Position numbers and translations under genes: made by a program. DNA of 64,000 nucleotides from Ursus arctos. Lineage: Eukaryota > Chordata > Mammalia > Carnivora > Ursidae. Under the pieces are notes generated by a model that saw nothing but the letters and a program-made list of their open reading frames with translations, was not told where the DNA came from and searched no databases. The stretch lies in the NCBI RefSeq assembly GCF_023065955.2, contig NW_026622952.1, positions 28,568,313-28,632,312 on the forward strand, read 5' to 3'. Of this stretch, positions 37,301 to 49,223 are shown piece after piece; the stretch's first letter is position 1, and every line of letters begins with the position of its first letter.

Positions 37301-38945
37301 AAGGAAGGGAGAGAGACAAAAGGCACGGGAAGACTATTCCCAGGAAAACTGACCCCTTGCAAGCTGTTATCAGAATGCCAAGTTCTTTAATGCCAAATAG
37401 CCATTCATTCCTGCAAATATAGAGGAAGAGGAAAGATAATAATACATTAAAAATATGACAGTTTTCTGTGAACTTGGAACTTTGTTCCCAGATTCTGTTT
37501 TTCGTTCACAGTATTATAATGGTCTCTTCCCAAAAAAGTGCTCTGACATTTCCAAAAAATAGTAGAGCTTGGGCAAAATGAAAATAGCTTAAAAAATTTT
37601 TTTGTAGGGCTTTCGATTATAATGACCTGCCTTTTGTCATAGAACAGTTCTATTGGCTCAAGTTTTTCTTACAGAGAGCGCCACCTAAGCATGGAAAATG
37701 TGTCCAAAGCTCTCACATCTTCAAGGTATTTTTATACCTTTATATAATGAATACCGTGAAAGAAGTCATCCTACAGACTTGCCTCTTGCAATTTCTCACT
37801 GCTGAGATTCTGAGACACATTCTTAACACAACCAACCCCAACACAATCAACACACAGCAGCAGAAACTCCAGGAACCATGTGGTTCCTCGGGTACAGACA
37901 AAATGACTATTACTGCTGCTGATGTGGTTGACATCTGCTGGAAAGCTAAATTCCTGAAGCTGCTTTCAGACCTAAGAGGGACTTTTTGTGGTGGAAAACC
38001 TAGATATTACAGTATTTAAAATTCTAGCTGCTTTTCCTACCCAGCTTACCCTATTCTCCAAAATGGCCGGCACTTTTGCCATTTGACTTGTGGTGGCAAG
38101 TTTAGCCTATTTTCAAGTGTCGACAGTACACATGTCCAAAAAAAAAAGGTGCATGCTTAAAGGTAACTCCCAAAACGAAATTTATGAAATCACCAAAACC
38201 GATCTTCTCCCAGATGATTACACATGCATTCTGTATTCTGTATAAAGTCTTGACTGTGACAGGAATGCCTGAAGAGTCTGGATGTCACGAGGACTGTTTT
38301 CCAAACAGCCTCCCAGAGAGACGTTACTTTGATGAACTTTCCACAGCGTAAAATCTGGTCTGTGGCCTTGCAGGCACAGAAACCTGATCTATCAGCAAAG
38401 CCGGAGCCAATTCACACGTCAGAGGTGGACTTACAACTCGAAGAACAGAAAACACTACCAAAGAGTGGTATCAAGATGCAAATATATTAATTTACAACAA
38501 GAAGCGTCAATGTCAGACGGACTAACACACTCCTGGGGGCAAGCCAGCTCATTCTCTTCCTGGGGACAGAGCCACAGGAAGAGAAAATCATAATCAGAAG
38601 GGTACTTGGTGATGAAAAAGCGGAACAAAAGGAAGACGGAAATAAATCAGATGTAAGGCTAGAATACAGATTCTAGTCTTATTGCTTCCTGATTTACCCC
38701 GATGTTTCACACTAGGGGCAGGTGACCCCGCAGACACCAAGCAGCAGCGAAGGGTCCAGCCCCAGCGGCGGTCCTGGGTGGGCACTGTGGGCTCGCCTGC
38801 GCCTGCGCAGCTCATCGGTCCCGCTGCTGACTGACACGCTTTTCCTCTAGGTGTGTCCAGGGAGACAAGCAGCCCCCTGAAGTAACATCTGCTGTCTGCT
38901 AATGCCATTTAAAGGTATCATCAAATTCATTCCTTTCTTCTTTTC
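37301..38945. other. Intronic stretch, nothing recognised, with a GC-rich patch
   Basis: 38690-38870 is G+C- and CpG-rich compared with its surroundings (gcctgcgcctgcgcagctc). No coding exon or named repeat. Confidence 0.4.
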
Positions 38946-39116
38946 ATTTCATTTTTTTAAAGATTTTATTTGAGAGAGAGAAGGAGAGAGCATGCGCAGT
39001 GGGGGAGGGGCAGGGGAGAAACAGACTGCCCGCTGAGCAGGGAGTCCCACGCATGCAGGCTCGACCCCAGGATCATGAGCTGAGCCAAGGGCGGATGCTT
39101 AACCAGCCAGGCTCCT
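38946..39116 (-). mobile_element. SINEC, short older copy
   Basis: Reverse copy with ttaaagattttatttgagag, a purine-rich middle, gcatgcaggctcgacccc and an end cagccaggctcct that has lost the canonical final bases. The duplication (tcttcttttc-like) is imperfect. Confidence 0.85.
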
Positions 39117-39129
39117 CTCTTCTTTTTAT

Positions 39130-39655
39130 ATATTTGTATATCATTCTTTCTTTTCTATCCACACCACCACCAGGAAAATCTAGCTCCTCATCTCCCCGCC
39201 GCAGGAGCCTAACTTCGTTATCTACTTCAAGCCTGTCCCACTGCCCCGCTCCCAAGATCACTACGATACGCACATATACTTTAAGGTTTTGTACATGTCT
39301 TTTGCCATTTGCCCACTTTCATTCACACTAAAATCTCTCAGTGAGTCCTGCTGCCTTCAAAGTTGTGTTCGAATTGCTTAACCTGCCATTCAAATTCTTT
39401 CATATCTGTGCCCAATTTATTATCATTTTTGTGCTGCATGAAACTTCGCTCCAGTCAAATCTACCATTTCTTAATATTCTGTGAGCACTCCTAACCCATG
39501 TCTCTGCTCATTCCCGAGGTCAACTCAAGATTCGCCTTCTCAATTAAAATCAACTACCTTCAGGTGGAAAAAATACATTTGCCTTTTCATATCTTGTTTT
39601 TTCAGTGCCTAGATACCAGGGGTGCTCAAAAAACAGGTGCTTAGAACTGGCCCTG
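39130..39655 (+). repeat. L2-like fragment
   Basis: cgaattgcttaacctgccat, gcatgaaacttcgctccagt and cagtgcctagataccagggg are in L2 order. Diverged. Confidence 0.5.
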
Positions 39656-42440
39656 TCCACTTGTAGGTAATACTACTGAACTTTCTTCAGAGCCCAAGAT
39701 AGAATGTGAAAATTGTTACTCTGAACAGAGGAGAGTTGCTGCCTCTTGAAGTGTCCTTGGGGGCATTAGTAGTTAATGGCTTCTATTTGGCTCTTGGAGC
39801 GATTTCATAAAATCTACGTACCCCCCACGTCTTCATTTGCTGTCTGTACTGTTTGATACTACAGCTGTAAACACCTTTCAGCTCCTGCTAGCCTCACTGT
39901 TAGTCTCCAAGTATAGTGCTCGCTTTAAAAATAGACTAGTGCGCTGATATTTTAGAGATTGTAATCAGGACATTTAACAGCAAGAATGAAAAAGGAAGCG
40001 GGTACAGAGAAACGTTGTAATAAATTGGTCCCTTCGTTGTGATGGTGGCGTTGATAAAAGTCTTCAGTTTAAAAGACGAAGAGGCAGATTTGTAAGCTTT
40101 ATTGGCATCTCAAGGAGATGAAGCAGGAAATAATCTTAAAACTATTTTAGTTGCCATTTAGCTTCCAGCATCCTTGTGTAATCATACCTGGGTCTCAAGC
40201 CTGACTAGAAAGGACTTGAAGAAAAAAACAAAATAAAAACCCCTTCCCTGCGTTACTCAAATACAATAAGTTGATTTGCGCTAGGATCTAGTAAGAGAGT
40301 TTCTTTTACTTCATACCACAGTACTATGGCACGGGGAGGACATCCAGAATGTTGTCAACAAGGTCCTCTGTGGTTATGAGAGACATGAAAATACACACAT
40401 CATCTCCTATTTCGTGGGATTTGGCAACTCCACATCAAAAATGTTGGGGAACCATCTGGCTAAGTCTTGAAAGTAGGAATGAGAAGCCTAATTCAAAGTG
40501 GAGTGAAGGTGATAATCTTTCCTAGGAAGGAGGAAATTGCTAGATTAAACAAAGATAATTAAGCCTGATTGGTTAATTATAAAAATATAAACAAAATAAA
40601 AATAGTTTAATTGTAGTAAATAAAAGAGAGAGCTATGTCAAAATGAAGAATTTAATAATTTCCTAGGCAAAGAAAAATGAACTCTTAAAGGTAGGAGATC
40701 AAGAAAGAGTTTGTAAAAAAAAAAAAAAAAAAGAAAGAAAGAAAAAGTTTGTAAGGTACCTGATTGTCCTCTGAATATTACAATAAAATTGGAGACTAAT
40801 TATGCTTGCTCTGAATAAAAATTATAATAATGTATTCTATTGTTTAGTCTATAGATTAATACAAGATATGAGAAATAAGAATTTCGTTAAATAGATATAA
40901 TATTAAAACAACACAAAATAATTTTTAAAAACCTTATTTCCCAATTTATATTCCTAGGAAAAGTGTTTTTCCATTAGTGAGTGTTGATTTCTTTCTTTCC
41001 TTTTTGGGACATCCTAGAGTTCTAATATATCTTCACACAAACTCCTGAAACTAAACGGGAACATAGGAGCCATTTCATATATTCCTGTGTCTTCCAGCGT
41101 AAGAACAATGAGATCAGGTTAAACAGAGGACAATTGCTTCCTGTTATTTATAAATATGTACCAAAATCAGCTTCCATAGCTTTCTGTAAAACACTTGCCA
41201 CTCCACAAAACATGTAGATTTTTAGCCAGTATTTCATGTTTTTATGTATGGCAATTCTCATAATAGGTAGACAAGAAATTTGACTATGAAGTAATGAGCT
41301 ATAGGCTGCCTATGAGAGTAAATCTCATCATCTTATGATCATATGCTCGATTTCAAATGAGATCTAGAAATATGGGGGGATTTTTTTTGTTTTACAATCT
41401 AGTTTCCTATGTTTGCTGCTTTTGAAACAAAATAATTCATTTAAGAACATAGTGAGTGACACATTTAAATGTATACCCTTTCAGAGGAAGGGCTGTCAGC
41501 TGAAGGATTACATATTTCCTCTTTCCTGCAGCACTCCTCTTCTTCTGAGAGTTTCGTACTGGCATTTAGATTTTCCTTGCTTTGAAAGAGTACGTAAATT
41601 CCTCACTTTGCATAAGAACACTCTTCCTGGGGGTGGGGGTGGGCTTACTATCCACCTTAGGTACCATAAAAGATTATCTACCTTCATTCAGCTTTCCATG
41701 TACCTACAGAGTAACCTAGATTCTAAAATGAATTATTCCACAAACGAAGAAGGTAGAAGAATCGATTTTAAGAAGGCAAGTTCTCCATTCTAAATGCTCT
41801 TTAAAAAAAAAAAATCATGTTCTCTGATAGTCTATTTTGAGTCTGAAATGTTAAGTTACTTTAGAGGCATTTGGACTCTAAAATGTGCAGAGTTGCCTGC
41901 TGACGTTCAAACCAGCAATTAATCAAAAGGCTGTAAGAAATTAAATGTCACCTTGAAGGTCACCATAACAATTGTTTTTATTGTACAGAGCCTTAGTGCA
42001 ATAGAATGTGAATGGTTTTATAACCTTTAAAGTCTATGGTTAAAATGATGGTTTCTCATTTGGTCTCATACTTCGATTTCGTCTAAAAAATATCAACAGA
42101 TGCACCTGGCTACCCACATAAAATTTGTTAATTGATGTTCCTACCGTCTTATAGCCAACTTTTTACAAGCTGAGCAAAGCCTTGACAATTTCATCCAAGA
42201 GAACACATGTCATAAATCTCAGTATTTGACATGCCGTGTTTTATTTTATAATCTTGGCCAAACAAAAGTTGCAAAAAAACATATGAAAGCTTCAGATCTG
42301 TTGTTAATAACAATTGTTTTACCTATGATTAAAGAACCGATTTAAAATTCATAAAAGTCCGGGTACGTGTTAAAGGACAGTTAAAGTACAATCAGTAATG
42401 GAAGCCTCTAAAATTATAGGAGGGCCAACGCAATGTTTAA
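39656..42440. other. Intronic stretch, nothing recognised
   Basis: AT-rich. There is an A-rich run at 40715-40745 and a 126-codon plus ORF at 41413-41793 with no known domain. Confidence 0.4.
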
Positions 42441-42725
42441 AGATTTAAAATGTTTTTTAGTAGAAAAATACATTTTTCTCCATGGGAGGTTTCCACTCAT
42501 CTATTTTGCAACGACACCTTGATTTTATTAACCCAGACCTTTACACAGCAAGATGATTTTCTTTTTTATGAAGCCATGAAATTAACGTATGTTTTCCTAA
42601 GGGGACGTTCGGCGCTTATTCGCTTGGAAGCAGCCCGTAGAGAAAACATGCGACGTTTTCTTGGATTGTGGCTGGAGCAATAGTTAAGCGCCACGTGAAC
42701 ACAGAGCACATTACCGTAAACATAC

Positions 42726-42921
42726 CTTGTCCTTGGGTTACTCCATAAAATTCAGCTGCTATCCTTGCTGCTTCCTTGCGATTGCCTTTCACGATGTAGA
42801 AGTGACTGAGGATGGCAAGGCTGATTTTCACAAAAAGCTTGAAACAGAAGAGTGAAAGGATCGTGAAGTAGACATTGGATAACTGTTGAGCAAATGGCCG
42901 GCTTTCTTCTAACACCGACAT
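42726..42921 (-). CDS. ASB5: ASB5 first coding exon (residues 1-65 plus first base of codon 66)
   Basis: This exon encodes the N-terminus of ankyrin repeat and SOCS box protein 5. The reading starts MSVLEESRPFAQQL and ends EFYGVTQGQ, followed by one base of a split Gly codon. I recognise it as the ASB5 N-terminus, including a hydrophobic stretch at about residues 18-44 (NVYFTILSLFCFKLF onward) that resembles a membrane helix. The donor reads CAAG|GTATGT at 42725. ASB proteins are substrate-recognition subunits of Elongin B/C-Cullin5 ubiquitin ligases, and ASB5 is known mainly from skeletal muscle and satellite cells. The ATG at 42921 is chosen because it has G at -3; the frame stays open further upstream only through non-ATG codons. 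The exon has no stop or frameshift and its phase (1) matches the next exon. The identification rests on remembered protein sequence, not on a search. Confidence 0.95.
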
Positions 42922-43035
42922 TGCTGCACCAGCGTGTGCGGGGGCTCTCCGCTCCCAGCCAAGTCTCAAATGTGCCTGGCTCCTGTTCGGGATGCTCCTG
43001 AACAGCTGGTCCTGAGGGAGGAAAATGTCAGCTGG
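42922..43035 (-). other. ASB5: ASB5 5' untranslated region (predicted)
   Basis: This is the inferred leader between a start site placed about 25-30 bases below the TATA box and the ATG at 42921. It contains two CAGCTG E-boxes (43003-43008 and 43029-43034). A splice-acceptor-like TTTTCCTCCCTCAG ends at 43012, so some transcripts could instead join an unseen upstream exon here. No in-frame upstream ATG was seen. The exact start site is an estimate. Confidence 0.5.
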
Positions 43036-43200
43036 TAATGATGCCCCGAGCTCAAAATATTTATACCGTCCATAAAAGCTCTCCGCAAACGGCTATTGGT
43101 CTGACGATGTTCCCGGGAAGCGATTGCAACACGTGCTCGACTCGCCAAGGCTCCTGACTTTCCATTCTCAATATAAAATGACATCCCCCGCCTCTCTGCT
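43036..43200 (-). promoter_or_regulatory. ASB5: Predicted ASB5 core and proximal promoter
   Basis: Reading toward the gene (minus strand), a GGCGGGGG Sp1/KLF-like box lies at 43192-43185, a CACGTG E-box at 43135-43130 and a CCAAT box at 43099-43095. A near-CArG element (CC-ATAAAA-GC on plus, one mismatch to CC-W6-GG) is at 43070-43079, and a TATA box (TATAAATA) at 43065-43058. The spacing from TATA to CCAAT is about 30 bases and to the ATG about 140 bases. TATA, E-boxes and a CArG-like site together fit a muscle-type promoter, in line with the known expression of ASB5. The sites are seen directly; their use is inferred. Confidence 0.6.
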
Positions 43201-43529
43201 CCGAATTTCAAAACCCAGACATTGAGATTCATATACGGATGATTTCCTTTCTCGGCATCTAATTATCACGAACGCTTTGAAGATTGTGCATGGGGTTCCA
43301 ATTGTTAATGTCAACGATTTCCACAATATCGGGTAAAATTCAGTCCATCACTTCAAGCCTTTAAAGTGGCGTATTTGTAGACCATGAGCTAAAACAGCAA
43401 ATAGTCCATGACTGGATGATCTTAATGACTAACTCATCAATTAGCCAATTATGTTGCTTTTGCTGTTGTCAGAAAAAAAATTTTTTTCTTATAAATGGAT
43501 AGACTGGAAAGCCACAGAATAATAATTTT
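43201..43529. other. ASB5 upstream flank, nothing recognised
   Basis: Unique-looking AT-rich DNA next to the promoter. It may hold regulatory sites I cannot identify. Confidence 0.4.
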
Positions 43530-43790
43530 AGACTGTTCATTCATCTTGTGAACACTTTTTAGGCACCCACCGACTGTCAGATATTTTCCTGGATGCTGGC
43601 GAGACAGAGAAGAATGTAATGTCCCCGCCACAAAGAACCATAGTCTAGAGGAGGAAACAGCAGATAAATACAAGTGAGGACAGGATGCCATGGGAGCACA
43701 AAGAGGAAGGGCCTAATCCTCATTGGGAAGAGTCAGAAAAGACTTCCAGGAGGAGGTGGCATATTCAGAGAACTATCAAATAAGCATGAG
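43530..43790 (+). repeat. Ancient LINE-derived fragment
   Basis: ttaggcacccaccgactgtc, ctggatgctggcgagacaga, gacttccaggaggaggtggc follow a common mammalian consensus (a fossil LINE 3' region). The family name is uncertain. Confidence 0.55.
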
Positions 43791-43961
43791 TGTTTTATAT
43801 AGTCTGTCCAAAACCAAGCAAAACAATATCCTTTTTAGGCTTGTAGTCTTTAACCCTAATTTGGTTTAATTTGTGAATGAATGTCCATAAGGGCAAGTGT
43901 CTATAAGGGCATCCTTAAGCAAGCAGTCTATTTATATAGATTTAGGCAAACTATATTTTTA

Positions 43962-44379
43962 TTTTTTTATTGAAATTCAATTAGCCAACATATAGTGCAT
44001 CCTTAGTTTCAGATGTAGTGTTCAGTAATTCATCAGTCACGTATAACACCCAGTACTCATCACATCGTGTGTCTTCCTTAATGTCTGTCATCCAATTACC
44101 CCATCCCCCACCCACCTCCCCTCCAGCAATCCTCAGTTTGTTTCCTATAGTTAAGAGCCTCTCACGATTTTTCTCCTTCTCTGATGACTTCCCATTCAGT
44201 TTTCCCTCCCTTACCCTATGATCCTCTGTGCTGTTTCTTAAATTCCACGTATGAGTGAAACCATATGATAATTGTCTTTCTCTGATTGACTTATTTCATT
44301 AAGCATAATACCCTCCAGTTCCATCCACATCGATGTAAATGGTAAGATTTCATCCTTTCTAATGGCTGAGTAATATTCC

Positions 44380-44417
<38 letters not shown>

Positions 44418-44633
44418 CCTCATCTTCTTTATCCATTCATTTGTTGATGGACATCTCAGCTCTTTCCACAGTTTGGCTATTGAGGACATTGCTGCTATGA
44501 CAATGGGGTGCGGCTACCTACATTTGTGTCTTTGGGGTAAATACCTAGTAGTGTAATTGCTGGGTTGTAGGATAGCTCTGGTTTTAACTTCTTGAGGAAC
44601 CTCCATACTGTTTTCCAGAGTGGCTGTACCAGC
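43962..44633 (-). mobile_element. Carnivore L1 3' fragment (ORF2 end plus 3' UTR)
   Basis: Minus orientation. The poly-T at 43962 is followed by 3' UTR sequence (caattagccaacatatagtg). The ORF2 C-terminus follows, whose translation includes MEYYSAIRKDEILPF and MWMELEGIMLNEISQSEKDN. The 5' truncation is within ORF2. A perfect 20-base duplication lies at 43942-43961 and 44634-44653. An internal (TG)n array lies at 44382-44414. The element runs in the same orientation as ASB5, about 0.9 kb upstream of the predicted start site. Confidence 0.95.
44382..44414 (+). repeat. (TG)n microsatellite inside L1
   Basis: About 16 TG units within the L1 ORF2 end. Read on the L1 strand it is (CA)n, just before the sequence encoding MEYYSAI. 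Confidence 0.97.
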
Positions 44634-44653
44634 TTAGGCAAACTATATTTTTA

Positions 44654-46195
44654 AAAGAGAAATAAAGCAAATCGTTAAGAAGAATAATTTATAATGACAA
44701 TATTTTGGCATTTAAGTCAAAAATAACATGTCAAGATTTAAAAAATGGCATATTATACAAGGAGTTTATTCATATGGTTTTGCGACCAGGTTTGGAGTCT
44801 GTACATTGTGTATTGCTTCTCAATCCTTCCGAGAAGCTCCAAAATAATAAATATTAACAAAGACTTCAGAAAATAGAAGTGGCTCAATGTGATAAAGCAG
44901 CATATCGATGATTGGACATACTTGTGTCGCGTGCTTATCTGTCTTGGCATACGCTTCTCATGCTGTTTTTCTTACCTGATTGGAGTGATTTACATGAAAC
45001 ATTCCTAAGACAAAGGAGACATTGCTATAAAAATAAATGTGTCCAATGAAGCAGGCTGCTTCTTTCTCCAGTGACTGAGTGGCTCCCAGAAAAATAAACT
45101 AGTTCACTATATTAGAAAGAAATTCCCGAGCTCTCTATGAAAATGGCCAGTGGCATGGTTTTCACAGGCACAGAACTAGACCTGTGAGTGGCCATTACTT
45201 GGATCAGATGTATGCACTTTGGGAATCAATGACAATGAACTTCGTGGTATCGAAGAGAAAGGAATGAGCCGTTCCTCTCTCTCACCAGTAGTGAGACTGT
45301 GTCAGTGAAGCAATGACATGACGATCCCCTTCCAGTCAGTCTTCCCTCTGGCACGGGCACTCAGGCGTGACCTCACACTGGCGAGGCCCGCCCGCAGACA
45401 GCTGGGCCATCACAATGCTCTGAGTCACTGCTCTGACTTCCACTTCAGTGCTTTACAATCAGAAGTCAAACTCGCCTAAGTGTACGTCTAAGGTTTCACT
45501 CCCTCCTCTACCAGTAAGTGCTATTATAAATAATTACCTCCACATCAGCTAAGCAGGGGCCTGGATACTTTCGGGTTGAGGAATACATTTATTTCAATAA
45601 GGCTGGTATCATGGGGGAACTGAGTTTAAAGTTCTGTGGTTCTACTAGGAGAAAAATCATGCCTGCCCAATATTTAGGATTTGATGTCAAGATGCCAGGT
45701 TTCATTTTAAGGAGTTCCTTGATCTCTACCTCTATTTTCTGTGTTGGTATATACTCTCCTTTGGCGACCTTTACCATCTCTAATCACCAATAAAAATTAA
45801 GGCTAAATAGAATAACTCACAGTCAGTGAAGTCATCAAATAGAAACTAAATGTGGTATTTTTCACATTATAGACCCTCGTAAATAACACCAAGAATAACT
45901 TCATTAATATTTAAAAGACACATGAAAAGTATCGTGAGCCTATTTTCCAGGCATTGGCGTTTTCTTAAAAAATAAAACATCGATGAGTAACTTAAGTGAT
46001 TTATTGAGATGAATATTTTCATTATTGACCACGTTGAGATGATGCGGTGGGGGCATTTGGGGGATTAGCCAGTATATCCCAACTGTCTTAATCTTGTTGG
46101 TTTCAATCAATCAATCGATCAATCAAACCAAAATTGAGCTCAGCGATTGTGCTTCTAGAATGGATGATACGAGAGACATTAAAAACACAGGGAGA
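44654..46195. other. Intergenic stretch, nothing recognised
   Basis: No gene or named repeat. A short imperfect (TCAA)n is at about 46105-46125. Confidence 0.4.
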
Positions 46196-46199
46196 AATG

Positions 46200-46410
46200 A
46201 TTTATTGAGAGTCCGGTATATGCTACATATTTTATATAAATCTTCTCGTTCACTCTCTCATTCCCTCTCAGCATGACTATTATTGTTATTTACATTTTAA
46301 AGATCAAGCACACTGGCTTCAGAGAGCTTTAGTGTCCTACACACGTTCCTTATGAGGACTAGCACTGTTTGAACATAGACCCGACTCCAAAATATATGCT
46401 CAAGTCACCG
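46200..46410 (-). repeat. MIR-like SINE, reverse (weak)
   Basis: gtccggtatatgctacatat, attattgttatttacatttt, ttgaacatagacccgactcc fit a diverged, reversed MIR. Confidence 0.5.
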
Positions 46411-48640
46411 CTCATGTTTTCTGTTTTTAAGCCTTTCCAGTCTGAATGAGCAAATGTGATTTCTGTATACAGACACTGAGACAAAGTCACACAGATTCAC
46501 ACGCACAGTGAAGGGATCAGTCTGAGACTATTTTATCAGGAGCCTGAATTAGTAGCTGAACAGGTGAGGCAGGGCACAAGTGCTCGGATGATTAACCGAG
46601 ACAGAATCTTGTGTGAGCTCAACAAATGGGAATAAAGGAAAGTGGGAGTGTGTCATGACTGCGCTAACACTCGGGGATTATTCACAGCAAAGAGTTGGCG
46701 ACAAGCTCCCATAAAAACAACAGAGAAGCAACAGAGAGACGAGCTTAGGAGAAGGGTAGTGGAGAGTGAGTACATCAGAAACAGTGAGTGTTCAAAACAG
46801 GGTCAGATAACTGAGTAGGAGCGAAAAGAATGAGGATTTGGAGAAAGGATAATTAAGTCTAGCCAGAACGGGTCAGGGTGACTTTCAACTCAGTATTTTA
46901 ATAAGGTAATGGGCTGGGAATGGGGACGTCAGTGTTAAGGCATAATCCTTAAAGCAACTTCCATAGGAAACAAGGCTCCTTGACTTTCTCTTGTTGTCAA
47001 CTTTCTAGGCACAGGCTCTGCTCCTCTCCACCATGTGGGTGTCAAAGGAGAGTCTTCTCCATGGCTAGCCCCTGGGCCGCCGCCTAACCTGTCTCCTGTC
47101 CAGTCTCCTGCTCCACCGCCTTTAGCATCCTAGGGAATGACATGAATTGGGTTTTGTTTTTGTTTTTTGTTTTTTTTTTTTGGCCTGTTTCATAGACTAG
47201 ATTTCGTGTCGTGCAGATGTTGAATATGATAATGACTTTCACACATGGCCAGATTACCCTTTAAATTCTCATAGAACAATCTCATTTCCAGAGATTATGG
47301 GGTAAATTCTTTTGACTTAGCTACAGTACTGATGCAAGTTATTAGATTGAAAATGTCAATGGAACATAAAAAGAAAAAGCCTCTTTCTAGTGCTTTCCGG
47401 TTGATTAGCATAAATATTTTTCTGTAGAGGAAATACAGTCATCTCATTGAAATGATCATTTCCTTTAAAAAAGAAATCTGATCCCTTATTTTCTGGTAGA
47501 AATCTCAAGGCTTAAATGGGCTTTTTTATTCCTAAGATTCCAAAAAACAGAACCACAGGAATAATTTCAAACAGCAAGTTTGTAAATGGTCAGCGTAATG
47601 GCAGGTATCTTCCCATCCCCAGAACAGGGTTTTTGAAGAGGATTTGTACCCCGTAAATGCAAACTGAGAAAAGTCCCCTGTTCATAACTCTGATGGTCAG
47701 TGATGGCTGATAAACACGTAAGGGGAAAAGTATGCAAGTTGTTACTGGTGACGTAATAGCTCACTGCTGTGCTTAAAACACCATTGAAAATATAACCTTT
47801 TCTCATTTTGTGATACCTCCTAGTAAACATAAAGACAAATGAAGCTCTTTGATGTTGAGAGTGCACTGGAGTCTTACATGTTCAGAACACATAAGAATTT
47901 GAAATAAACACGTAAAGGTTTACACTTTTCGTTGAAATCCTTAACGGGAATTGATAATTGAATTGAGCTTTATCTCCAATATGGTAGATTCTGTAGATTC
48001 GGTTTCATTGGTTTTTCTTCACTCACCCAAAAGCTGTACTCGGGGAAATAGAGAGCTCACAAAGGTGAACCAAAGCACACTGGCATGACTTCTTATGGAG
48101 ACCTAGACGTTGTGATGTCATGTTTCTGTCACAGACAATTACTGTATTCACAGCAGCACTATGGATACTGATGCCTCCGGTTCCTGCTGGAGATCTTCAA
48201 TTATCGATGAAGGATAAGTTCTCATAGACATCATAATCATCGTAATGACGATTATTTATACTGTTAGTTGGGAATAGTTTGGTTGAGACCTATTACATTC
48301 TGTTTGATTGTACTACGTGGGAGTAATGCTGGCTTTCGGCCTCTAGCCATACTTCCAGTCTAATGGAACCCAAGAGTAATTTCTTCTAGCTAACGTTATG
48401 GTAACCCACAAAAAAACCCCACATGTTATTCATCAAGTTATCATTGACTTAGATTTCACTGGGCTCTTTGGGGAAAATCAGAACAGCCTCTATCCTAAAA
48501 AGAGTCACGTTCAATGTTGTCACTGGTGGTCACCTCTCCCTAGAGGCTGCCTGAGGTGGAAGAGATTCTGTGATGTGTGTGTGGCCCGAAAGTTGGTTTC
48601 TCTACATATCTGAGGGTTTGAAAAGGAAATGTTATCTTTA
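46411..48640. other. Intergenic stretch, nothing recognised
   Basis: A T-rich run is near 47151-47181. No gene. Confidence 0.4.
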
Positions 48641-48712
48641 AATTCACATACGCTTATTGATATCTACTATGGGCCAAGCACTGTTCTAGATATTTTATCT
48701 ATTCCAATGGAG

Positions 48713-48793
48713 GTTTTTTGTTGTTGTTGTTTTTTGTTTGTTGTTGTTTCTTTTCTTTTCTTTTCTTTTCTTTTCCTTTTTTTTTTTTTTTGT
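48713..48793 (+). repeat. T-rich simple repeat with (TTTTC)n
   Basis: A (TTG)n stretch, then about five TTTTC units, then a T run. It directly follows a short ancient repeat piece (48650-48712, actatgggccaagcactgtt). Confidence 0.85.
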
Positions 48794-49210
48794 AAACCCG
48801 GCATTTCTTTAGAGGATCAGTCCATGCACTTGATATCCTGGCTCTAGAAAAGAACACTTGACCAAACTCAGCCAACAAAAGGTATTCCTGGGACTTCTGC
48901 TGGAATTTTGGGCGAGATGCTCTGACTCAGCAGGAGAAGTCAAGATAGCAAGCGCTAAGCCTGAAGATGCTAGGAGCTATCCTGGTCGGGAAGGAAACGG
49001 CCCACGTAGGAATTAAACCAGTGCAAAGAAAGGTAGTATTACGGCACCTTCATTTGAATAGATACTGGATCCAGCTGCACCAGAGGCCGCTGACTCTGAC
49101 GGTATTACGGAATAATAAATTTGTTGTTGTTAATTAAACCAATATGCATTGAGGTTTCTCTCACTTTTAGAGAAAAAGTCCTGACACAATTATATTTTCT
49201 GGAGTCATTA
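48794..49210. other. Intergenic stretch, nothing recognised
   Basis: No gene or named repeat. Confidence 0.4.
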
Positions 49211-49223
49211 TAAGAATAATGAG

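Larger units (their letters stand above)
2366..42725 (-). other. ASB5: ASB5 intron 1
   Basis: This 40,360-base intron is defined by the GTATGT donor at 42725 and the pyrimidine-rich TGCCAG acceptor at 2366. It is AT-rich and packed with retroelements listed separately. I saw no further coding exon in it on either strand. Confidence 0.9.

Noticed and set aside
41413..41793. 126-codon plus ORF
   Set aside because: No recognisable homology; it contains a low-complexity GGGGG run and is likely chance.
42922..42969. In-frame extension of the ASB5 N-terminus upstream of the ATG
   Set aside because: The extension would need a TTG start; the ATG at 42921 matches the known ASB5 start.
42966..43232. 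88-codon minus ORF over the ASB5 promoter
   Set aside because: It overlaps the TATA and CCAAT boxes and the leader, and has no recognisable protein.
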